Positions 43,673 through 50,738 of a stretch of 64,000 nucleotides of DNA are shown one piece after another (within the stretch, counting starts at the first letter, position 1; every line of letters starts with the position of its first letter). The translations under genes were made by a program, and so were the position numbers. The notes beneath the pieces were generated by a model. It saw only the letters and a program-made list of their open reading frames with translations. It was not told the origin of the DNA and made no database searches. Source of the DNA: UBA5336 sp964492485 (GTDB taxonomy: Bacteria; Pseudomonadota; Alphaproteobacteria; Caulobacterales; Hyphomonadaceae); assembly GCA_964492485.1 (NCBI GenBank), contig CAZBKM010000001.1, positions 1 to 64,000 of the forward strand, read 5' to 3'.

Positions 43673-45303
43673 GCTGGGTGTCCTGTCGGATGGCCCGTCA
43701 TGCGCCGACCTGGACGCGATGTCGACAGGCGGGCCGACAGAAACATGAGAGGGACCAATCCTGCGGCCGTGATCAGCAGGCACGGAAGAGCTGCAGCGGC
43801 CAGGCGCTCGTCCGACGCGTAGGCATAGGCCCGCACGGCCAACGTGTCCCAGTTGAACGGTCGTAGCATCAGCGTGGCCGGCAGCTCCTTCAGGACCTCG
43901 ACGAACAGGATCAGCCCGCCGACCAGCGCGCCCGACAGCGCCATGGGCAGATCGACGTCGCGAAGCCGCCGCAGGGGGCCTGCGCCAAGCGCGCGCGCGG
44001 CGTGCGACATGGAGGCGGGCGCGCGCGCCAGGGCGGCTTCCATCGGCTTGGCGCCGGCGGCGGTGAAGCGGCTGGCATAGATCCAGACGAGGGTCGCGAG
44101 TGCGGCGCCCCCGGTCAGGGTCAGCGGCAGGGCGCTCAGGACCAACAGCCCGCCCAGAGCGAGCACGGCGCCCGGAACGGCGTATCCGCCCGATGCGGCC
44201 AGGCGGGCCAGGGCTGCCGCCGGCCGGTTTGACCGGCTGGCGAGAGCGACGACCAGCCCGAGGACGAAACCCAGCCCCGCGCCGGCACTCGCCAGGATCA
44301 GCGTATTCGCAAGGGCACCCGAAAGGCTGGCAACCGGCGGACCGGCTTCCACCGCGATCCACACCAGACGCAGCATCGGCACCGCAAAGCCCCAGGCCAC
44401 GAGCCCGGCGCAGAAAGCTGTGGCAGCCCAGGCCTGGAGGCGTGGCAGGGGCTTGCGCTCGATCGCCTGCCAGCGCCGCGACGTCGCCTGGCTGCCGGCC
44501 CGGCCGCGCTGTGCCCGTTCAAGCCATTGCAGCAGGAGCGCCAGGGCCAGCAGCACCAGCGCCAACCGTGCCGCGGTGCCGGCGTCGCCGAAACTCGCCC
44601 AGGCGCGGAAGAGCCCGACGGTCAATGTCGGGACGCCGAGGAAATCAGCGGCGCCATAGTCCGCCGCGCTCTCCATGAGGGCGAGGGCGAGGCCGGCCGC
44701 GATGGCGGGGCGGGCGGCGGGCAGCGCGACACGCCAGAAGGCCCGACCCTCGCTGGCGCCCAGCGTCCGCGCCGCATCCAGCGTGCAAAGGGACGTTGTG
44801 ACGAATGCCTGCCTGGCGGTCAGATAGACATAGGGATAGAGCGCGGCCGCCAGGACGAACCCGAGCCCGGCCACCGAGTTCACATCGGGAAACCAGTAGT
44901 CGCGGGCCGCAAGGCCGGTCAGATCCCGCAGGCGAGACTGAAGCGGACCCGCCACGCCCATCAGGTCGGCATAGGCGATGGCCAGCACATAGCCTGGCGC
45001 CGCCAGCGGCAGGATCATCATCCATTCCAGGACGCCACGCCCCGGAAACCGGTAGAAGGTCACAAGCCAGGCTGCGGGAACGGCCGTCGCCAGAATGAAC
45101 ACGGCAGTGACGGTCAGCATGGCCAGGGTCGAGAATGTGTAGGACCAGAGCTGGTTGGACAGGATATGCTGCCAGGCAAGCCCACCTCCGGCGAACACGC
45201 CGGTCAGGAGCGCCGCCATCAGCGGTGCCCCGATCACGAACGCGGCGGCGAGGACCGGCAGGTCCCGCCACCCTGGCCGGAGGGCGAGCGCGGCGCGTAG
45301 CAT
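43669..45303 (-). CDS. fbpB: Fe(III) ABC transporter permease FbpB-like
   Basis: 544 residues in two fused permease halves, each about six transmembrane helices with an EAA-like loop (TLGASEGRAFWRVALPAARP and ALGAGPLRRLRDVDLPMALS). FbpB-type permeases of ferric iron importers are such duplicated proteins. The ATP-binding protein overlaps its stop and the binding protein gene ends eight bases before its start. Together the three genes make a complete periplasmic-binding-protein-dependent iron importer. Confidence 0.92.
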   Translation of the reverse strand: MLRAALALRPGWRDLPVLAAAFVIGAPLMAALLTGVFAGGGLAWQHILSNQLWSYTFSTLAMLTVTAVFILATAVPAAWLVTFYRFPGRGVLEWMMILPLAAPGYVLAIAYADLMGVAGPLQSRLRDLTGLAARDYWFPDVNSVAGLGFVLAAALYPYVYLTARQAFVTTSLCTLDAARTLGASEGRAFWRVALPAARPAIAAGLALALMESAADYGAADFLGVPTLTVGLFRAWASFGDAGTAARLALVLLALALLLQWLERAQRGRAGSQATSRRWQAIERKPLPRLQAWAATAFCAGLVAWGFAVPMLRLVWIAVEAGPPVASLSGALANTLILASAGAGLGFVLGLVVALASRSNRPAAALARLAASGGYAVPGAVLALGGLLVLSALPLTLTGGAALATLVWIYASRFTAAGAKPMEAALARAPASMSHAARALGAGPLRRLRDVDLPMALSGALVGGLILFVEVLKELPATLMLRPFNWDTLAVRAYAYASDERLAAAALPCLLITAAGLVPLMFLSARLSTSRPGRRMTGHPTGHPA

Positions 45304-45311
45304 GGGCTGGA

Positions 45312-46421
45312 TCAGTTCCAGCCAGCGCGGTCGTAGAGACGCTGGGCTTCCGCCTGGTTTTCGCCCAGAACCGACAGGGGCAGGTCGCTTTCGGCGATCG
45401 TGTCCGGCAGGCGATCCAGGCCTTCAGGCGGCCGGGCGCCCTCGACGATGGGAACCTCCCTGGTTTCGGTCACGAGTTGGGTCTGGCCCTCGGCACTGGC
45501 CAGATAGGCGATGAACTGGCGCGCCGCATCGGGATTGGGGGCGTTCGCGGCGAGCGCGGCGCCGCTGATATTGGTGTGCACCCCGTCGCCGGCACTGGCG
45601 AAGGATAGCGCCACGGCATTCGCGGCTTCACGGGCGGCCTCGGAACCGCTCTCGGCCATCCGGACCCAGTAATAGTGGTTCACGATCGCGACCCCGCAGG
45701 CACCGGCGGCAATGCCCTCGATCTGGGCCGTATCCCCGCCGCGGGGCTGGCGTGCGAAGTTGGATACGACACCCTCGGCCCACGCGGCGGCGTCGTCCGG
45801 CCCCAGCCGTTCGATCAGCTCTGCCATCAGTGACAGATTGTAGATGTTGGAGCTCGCCCGAACGCAGACCTCGCCCTCGAACTTCGGATCGGCCAGCGCC
45901 TCGATCGACTGGACGTCAGCGGCCTGGAACCGCTCCGGATCATAGGCGATGACGCGGTATCGCTTGGCGAGGCCGGTCCAGTGCCCGTCTAGATCGCGCA
46001 GGCGCGCCGGTATCGCCGCCTCTACGGCATCCGAGCCGATTGGCTGGGTGAGGCCTGCGTCCTTGAACCGCCACAGGGTTCCCGCGTCCGCGGCGAGGAT
46101 CACGTCGGCAGGGCTGTTGGCGCCCTCTGCCTTCATGGTCTCCAGGAGCTGAGCCGAACCCGCTTCGCGGACGCGGACATCGATCCCGGTCTCTGCTTCG
46201 AATGCGGCGTAGAGCAGATCATCGGAATCGTAGTGGCGGGCGCTGTAGACATTGACCTGTCCCGCTGACGCCTGCGGTTCCGGCTCGCCGGTCTCGCCGC
46301 TGTCGGAGCTGGTTGGCCCGGAACATGCAGACACCACCAGCAGGGACGCAGACAGGACGCCCGTTCGGAACCCCTTGAGGGGTCCGGCGCGGCGCAGGGA
46401 ACGAGCGGTGGACAGGATCAT
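45312..46421 (-). CDS. fbpA: Fe(III)-binding extracytoplasmic protein FbpA-like
   Basis: 369 residues. Signal peptide with lipobox VVSAC, then VNVYSARHYDSDDLLYAAFE AETGIDV, the family opening, and YNLSLMAELIERLGPDDAAA WAEGVVSNFAR; IVNHYYWVRMAES contains the tandem Tyr (Tyr-Tyr) that binds ferric iron. It delivers iron to FbpB. ATG 46421 has GGAGG seven bases upstream. A Fur-like box lies just before it, so the operon is likely iron-repressed. Confidence 0.93.
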   Translation of the reverse strand: MILSTARSLRRAGPLKGFRTGVLSASLLVVSACSGPTSSDSGETGEPEPQASAGQVNVYSARHYDSDDLLYAAFEAETGIDVRVREAGSAQLLETMKAEGANSPADVILAADAGTLWRFKDAGLTQPIGSDAVEAAIPARLRDLDGHWTGLAKRYRVIAYDPERFQAADVQSIEALADPKFEGEVCVRASSNIYNLSLMAELIERLGPDDAAAWAEGVVSNFARQPRGGDTAQIEGIAAGACGVAIVNHYYWVRMAESGSEAAREAANAVALSFASAGDGVHTNISGAALAANAPNPDAARQFIAYLASAEGQTQLVTETREVPIVEGARPPEGLDRLPDTIAESDLPLSVLGENQAEAQRLYDRAGWN

Positions 46422-46457
46422 TGGGAAACCTCCGGTTTCAGCGATATCTAGGGGTTT

Positions 46458-46477
46458 TGAGAATCAATCGCAACTCA
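46458..46477 (-). promoter_or_regulatory. Fur-like box upstream of fbpA
   Basis: TGAGAATCAATCGCAACTCA, an imperfect 20-base palindrome with TGAG/CTCA ends, 37 bases upstream of the fbpA start. It resembles alphaproteobacterial Fur sites (core TGAGAATnATTCGCA in reverse). Iron repression of the operon is inferred. Confidence 0.6.
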
Positions 46478-46639
46478 GGGGGCGCCGATTTCGTCCATCG
46501 GACGCGTCGGCGGCGCATCTGCCGCAGGTTTGGACCTTTGGACAGGAAACCGGGACTGCAGCGCGTGCCAGGTTGATCGGCGGCGTCTTCGCCTCCAGTG
46601 TGTGGACAGGCTGGGGGGCCTGGGGCGTGTGGGGGACCT

Positions 46640-46912
46640 ATGAGTGATGTCGTTGTGCAACTTGGCCTGCGGGTCGCGAGCGATGAGGCCCGGCTTGCCG
46701 ATGCGATCGAGGCCTTCGCGCGTTGGCGCGAGACCCTATGCGGCCAGCCCGGCATCGACCCGCCCGAGACTCCAGACGTAATGGTGCGTACCGTCGGGTG
46801 CGTCGATGGCAGACTCGAAAAGCAGCTCACCTTCCCCAATCGCGACTGCGCGGCGGCCTTCCTACGGTTCTGGAGGTCAACCCGGCAGACCGGGATTCCG
46901 GCCGAGGCCTGA
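46640..46912 (+). CDS. Small protein of unknown function
   Basis: 90 residues (MSDVVVQLGLRVASDEARLA...). It is acidic and helix-prone, with three Cys (residues about 30, 51 and 68) and no signal peptide. It has GGGGGA a few bases before ATG 46640 and lies between the iron importer and thiO. Composition and codon use look like a real gene, but I recognise no family. A longer minus-strand frame across the same region appears to be a shadow. Confidence 0.55.
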   Translation: MSDVVVQLGLRVASDEARLADAIEAFARWRETLCGQPGIDPPETPDVMVRTVGCVDGRLEKQLTFPNRDCAAAFLRFWRSTRQTGIPAEA

Positions 46913-46992
46913 CGCGCGGCGCATCGTCCCGATCGCGGCCTCTGCGTCGGGAAAGCTGGAAACCGGCTGGGTAGGGCGCTTATCTGGGGGAG

Positions 46993-48180
46993 ATGTCGAA
47001 CCGTCTCTCCGCCCCCTACATCCTGCCTGAAGCGTCCGTCGGGCCGGCACGACCCCGTGTCGCCATCGCCGGCGGTGGGGTCGTGGGACTGGTCACGGCC
47101 TGGACCCTTGCCGAGCGCGGCGCACGCGTCACGATCTACGATCCGGCACCGCCAGGACGGGGCGCGAGCTGGGCTGCGGCCGGGATGCTTGCGCCAGCCT
47201 TCGAGGCGGGCAGCGAGACCGGCGCGCATCCCCGCCTGTTCGACCTTTGCCAGCGGGCGGCGGCGCTCTGGCCCGACTTTGCGGCCCACCTCGCCGCGGC
47301 GGCCGGCACGGATGCCAGCTTCGATGCAGGGCCGTCCCTGGCGCTGGCCAGCAGTCGCGAAGGGTCGGCACGGCTAAACAGGCTGGCGGACCGGCTTGCC
47401 GCGGCGGGACTGCCGCATGCGCGGCTCGACCCGGAGACTGCGCGCGCCAGGGAGCCGGCGATCGGGCCGGCGGTGCGCGGCGCCCTGTTCATGCCCACCG
47501 ACGGCCAGGTGGACAATCGCCGCCTCGTGCGTGCGCTGGAGGCGGTCTGCCGCGCTCATCCCCGCATCGCGCTGGTGTCGTGCGGCGCGCCCCTGGTCCT
47601 GCGCCAGGACAGGGTTGGCGTTGCAGGTGCAGATGCCACGGTGGTTGCGGCGGGCTGGGAGTCCGCGCGTCTGCCGGTTCAGGCCGGAGCGCGCGAGGTC
47701 CGGCTTGGCGCGCTGAGCCCGGCCATGGATGCCCTGGTTCCGGTGGCGGGCCAGATGCTGTCGGTGGCGCCACCGCCCGGCGGCCCACGCCACACCTTGC
47801 GTGAGGGCGCACTGTATCTGGTGCCGAAGGCCGACCGCCTGGTCATCGGTGCCACCGTCGAGCACGGGCGGGTCCTCGCCGCACCGGACCCGGCGACGGT
47901 CGCGCGACTGAAGGCCGACGCCGCACGCCTCTGTCCTGGCGTCGCCCGGGCGCCGACGCTGGAAAGCTGGGCCGGGACCCGGCCCGGGACGCCCGACCAT
48001 GCCCCCATGATCGGCCACGATCCGGTCAGCGGCTGCCTGGTCGCCGCTGGCCATTACCGCAACGGGATTCTGCTGGCGCCGCTGACCGGATTGCTGGTCG
48101 GCGATCTGTTGCTGGGGGGATCCGAGGGTGCGGCCTGGGCCGACTTCTCCCCGGAGAGGTTTGCCCCTGCGACCGCGTGA
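46993..48180 (+). CDS. thiO: Glycine oxidase ThiO (FAD-dependent)
   Basis: 395 residues, DAO/D-amino acid oxidase family. The FAD-binding GGGVVGLVTAWTLAERGARV TIYD (Rossmann, about 25-50) is followed by GRGASWAAAGMLAPAFEAGS. Substrate-side segments include PTDGQVDNRRLVRALE and GTRPGTPDHAPMIGHDPVSG with GHYRNGILLAPLTG at the end. It makes iminoglycine for ThiG (39250). ATG 46993 directly follows GGGGGAG. Confidence 0.9.
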   Translation: MSNRLSAPYILPEASVGPARPRVAIAGGGVVGLVTAWTLAERGARVTIYDPAPPGRGASWAAAGMLAPAFEAGSETGAHPRLFDLCQRAAALWPDFAAHLAAAAGTDASFDAGPSLALASSREGSARLNRLADRLAAAGLPHARLDPETARAREPAIGPAVRGALFMPTDGQVDNRRLVRALEAVCRAHPRIALVSCGAPLVLRQDRVGVAGADATVVAAGWESARLPVQAGAREVRLGALSPAMDALVPVAGQMLSVAPPPGGPRHTLREGALYLVPKADRLVIGATVEHGRVLAAPDPATVARLKADAARLCPGVARAPTLESWAGTRPGTPDHAPMIGHDPVSGCLVAAGHYRNGILLAPLTGLLVGDLLLGGSEGAAWADFSPERFAPATA

Positions 48181-48234
48181 GGCTGGACGCCGATACGGCC
48201 CCTGCCATATGTCCGCACGAGGAGGAGACAGACG

Positions 48235-49407
48235 ATGCACATGATCCAGCCCCTCGGTGAAGACCAGACCGCCATACGCGATGCCGTGCAGCGGACCTGC
48301 GCGCAGTTCGATGACGACTATTGGGCGCGCACCGACGAGACCGGCGACTGGCCGGAGGCATTCTGCGATGCGATGGCCGAGGGCGGCTGGCTCGGCGTGG
48401 CCTTTCCGGAGGAGTATGGCGGCGCGGGGCTGGGCTTGCTGGAAGCCTCCATCGTGATGCAGACCGTGGCCCGATCGGGAGCGGGCTATTCCGGCGCCTC
48501 TGCGATCCATCTCAACATCTTTGGGCCGAAGCCCCTGGAGAAGTTCGGCAATGCCGAGCAGAAGCAGGAAAACCTGCCCAAGATCATCTCCGGTGAGGAG
48601 AAGATGTGCTTCGCCGTGACGGAGCCGAATTCCGGCCTAGACACCTCCAGCCTGCAGACCCGGGCCCAGCGCACCAATTCGGGATACACGATCGACGGTC
48701 GGAAGATCTGGACCACGGGCGCCCAGCGGGCTGACAAGATCCTGATCATCGCGCGGACCACGCCCAAGGAGGACTGTGCCAAGCCCTATCTGGGCCTGTC
48801 GCTGTTCTACACCGACTTTGACCGGTCGAAGATCGAGGCCAAGCCGATCCCGAAAATGGGCCGCAAGGCGGTGGAGAGCAACATGCTCTACATCGACGGG
48901 CTGGAGGTCCCCAAGGAGCATCTGATCGGTGAGGAAGGCCAGGGCTTCAAGTACCTCATCCAGGGGCTGAACCCCGAACGGGTCCTGTTCGCGGTGGAAT
49001 CGATCGGGCTGGGTTATGCGGCGCTGGAGCGGGCGACGGCCTATGCCAAGGAGCGGGTCGTCTTCGGACGTCCGATCGGTCAGAATCAGGGGATTGCCCA
49101 TCCGCTTGCCCGTGCGTGGGCTGACCTGGCGGCGGCCGAGATGCTGGCCTACAAGGCGGCCTCGCTTTTCGACGCTGGCGAGAATTGCGGCGCGGAGGCC
49201 AATGCGGCGAAGTATCTGGGTACCGAGGCGGGGTTCCGGGCCTGCGAAACCGCGGTCCTCACCCATGGCGGCATGGGATACGCCAAGGAATACCATGTCG
49301 AACGCTATATGCGCGAAGCGATGCTCGCCCGTATCGCGCCGGTGAGCCGCGAGATGATCCTGAACTACATCTCCGAACAGGTGCTTGGCCTGCCGAAGAG
49401 CTACTAG
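48235..49407 (+). CDS. Acyl-CoA dehydrogenase
   Basis: 390 residues, full family length. FAD-dependent alpha-beta dehydrogenation of acyl-CoA. Key parts: GWLGVAFPEEYGGAGLGLLE, CFAVTEPNSGLDTSSLQTRA, WTTGAQRADKILIIARTT, EGQGFKYLIQGLNPERVLFA and AVLTHGGMGYAKEYHVERYM. GAGGAG precedes ATG 48235. The TAG stop (49405-49407) coincides with the start of dispersed repeat A. The chain-length specificity is not clear. Confidence 0.94.
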   Translation: MHMIQPLGEDQTAIRDAVQRTCAQFDDDYWARTDETGDWPEAFCDAMAEGGWLGVAFPEEYGGAGLGLLEASIVMQTVARSGAGYSGASAIHLNIFGPKPLEKFGNAEQKQENLPKIISGEEKMCFAVTEPNSGLDTSSLQTRAQRTNSGYTIDGRKIWTTGAQRADKILIIARTTPKEDCAKPYLGLSLFYTDFDRSKIEAKPIPKMGRKAVESNMLYIDGLEVPKEHLIGEEGQGFKYLIQGLNPERVLFAVESIGLGYAALERATAYAKERVVFGRPIGQNQGIAHPLARAWADLAAAEMLAYKAASLFDAGENCGAEANAAKYLGTEAGFRACETAVLTHGGMGYAKEYHVERYMREAMLARIAPVSREMILNYISEQVLGLPKSY

Positions 49408-49511
49408 AGCAAGTTCGGAGCAAACGGACTCGGTTGCGAACGGAGACTTGCGCAAAAACAATGATGTAAAGCGACGGTCTGGATTGAAATGAAAGACCGT
49501 CGCTTTAGCGC
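49405..49511 (+). repeat. Dispersed repeat, module A (copy 4)
   Basis: Starts TAGAGCAAGTTCGGAGCAAA, ends CTTTAGCGC, and is close to 90% identical to 29645-29751 read on the other strand. It contains an imperfect hairpin closed by GCAAGT/ACTTGC and a perfect 13-bp hairpin (49468-49480 with 49494-49506). Its first three bases are the stop codon of the acyl-CoA dehydrogenase gene. Confidence 0.88.
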
Positions 49512-49550
49512 CTCCCCATCGACGAGAGCCGCCTGATGTCAGGCGGGACG

Positions 49551-49583
49551 AAAAACGCCGGACCCGCAAGGTCCGGCGTTTCC
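49551..49583. terminator. Bidirectional terminator between acyl-CoA dehydrogenase and ompA
   Basis: Perfect 12-bp stem (49553-49564 with 49570-49581) around the loop CGCAA, with A run on the left and T run on the right, so it can end transcription from both convergent genes. Confidence 0.85.
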
Positions 49584-49608
49584 GTTTCATGGCGGCTCAA
49601 CAAATCGC

Positions 49609-50436
49609 CTACATGCTCGCGTCGCGCATCAGCGAGAGTTCGACCCGGCGGTTGGCCTTGCGGCCCGCCGGGGTGTCGTTGCTCGCGATCGGTTCGCTCT
49701 CTCCGGCGCCCGCCGTCTCGATCCGCGCGGCGTCGATACCGTTTTCGACGAGCCAGCCGGCGACGGCCTCGGCGCGCTTCTGCGACAGCTCCATGTTCGC
49801 GTCCTCGGCACCCATGGCATCGGTATGGCCGGTGATCTTCACGGACATGTCGGGGTTTTCCAGCAGGAACGCCTTCAGATCGTTCATGGGCGCGCTCATG
49901 TGATCCCCGAGCGATGCGCTGCCCGAAGCAAAGGAAAAGCTCTGCAGCGTCAGGTTGGCGCCGGTATCGGTGATCGCGATCTTCGACGCGCCCAGGGCCT
50001 CGCCCAGTGCGGTGAGCTCCATGGCGTCCTTCTCGGCCTTCATTTCGGCGAGTTCGGCTTCCATCGCCTCCATATTGGCCGCGCAGGTGGCCGCCGCTTC
50101 CTTGGCTTCGGCCAGTTCGGACTCGAGCGTGGTCTGGCGGGACTCCAGCGCCTCGACCTTGCCGCGGGCCACGGCGAGGGCGGCATAGCCCTGGGTCAGG
50201 GCCAGCGTGCGCTCATAGTCGTCGGCATCGCCCTCCTCGAAATTCTCTTCCGTCGCCGCAAGGAAGGTCTGCGCGTTCTCGAGCGGCTCGCTTGCGGCCA
50301 TCCCGCTGGCTTCGGCCTCGGCCACGGCGGCCCGGGCCTCGTCGAGGCGCGGATCGGGCTCCATCTGCGTGGCGCATCCCGCCAGCACCAGGGCGCTCAC
50401 GCCCGCCGTCAGTCCAAGTTTCAGATTGCTCAGCAT
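49609..50436 (-). CDS. OmpA-family lipoprotein
   Basis: 275 residues. Lipobox (LVLAGC), then a long helical, acidic coiled-coil-like region (about 55-160, EALESRQTTLESELAEAKEA) and a C-terminal OmpA peptidoglycan-binding domain: SVKITGHTDAMGAEDANMEL SQKRAEAVAGWLVENGID, ending SNDTPAGRKANRRVELSLMR. It likely tethers the outer membrane to peptidoglycan. ATG 50436 follows GGAGG; the frame extends to 50556 without support. Confidence 0.92.
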   Translation of the reverse strand: MLSNLKLGLTAGVSALVLAGCATQMEPDPRLDEARAAVAEAEASGMAASEPLENAQTFLAATEENFEEGDADDYERTLALTQGYAALAVARGKVEALESRQTTLESELAEAKEAAATCAANMEAMEAELAEMKAEKDAMELTALGEALGASKIAITDTGANLTLQSFSFASGSASLGDHMSAPMNDLKAFLLENPDMSVKITGHTDAMGAEDANMELSQKRAEAVAGWLVENGIDAARIETAGAGESEPIASNDTPAGRKANRRVELSLMRDASM

Positions 50437-50738
50437 GTGTCGTCCTCCATAACTCCGCTGGGGTCGGATGCCGGACCCACCGGCAGTGTCCGACTGACCG
50501 GCCAAGGGCCGGTCCATACCCGCACGTATTCGCGACAGGCGGACTATGTTTCGCATGTTTTCACATCCGGGTTAACCGAATAACGGAAAAACATCAGAAG
50601 CAAAATCAGTGCGATGCTGATGTAATTGCGCCGTATAGAAACATTCCTGTGCCACCCAGGCCGCAGCATCCCGGCCAGACGCAAACCGCCGCTTCCCTGG
50701 GGGAAGCGGCGGCGCATGAGATGGGTGCGGGCCGGGCT
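50437..50738. other. 302-base gap between ompA and the second TonB receptor
   Basis: No gene seen. It should hold the ompA promoter (AT-rich around 50580-50625, with GGTTAACC near 50573 that resembles a CtrA half-site) and, near its right side, the terminator of the TonB receptor at 50686-50712. Confidence 0.5.
50686..50712 (-). terminator. Terminator of the second TonB receptor gene
   Basis: Perfect 12-bp stem (CCGCCGCTTCCC at 50686-50697 with 50701-50712) and 3-base loop, 26 bases past the receptor stop. On the minus strand it is followed by TTTGC. Confidence 0.75.

Noticed and set aside
43673..44362. 230-residue N-terminal extension of FbpC
   Set aside because: It lies within the permease gene in another frame, and the ATGA junction at 43669-43672 marks the true start.
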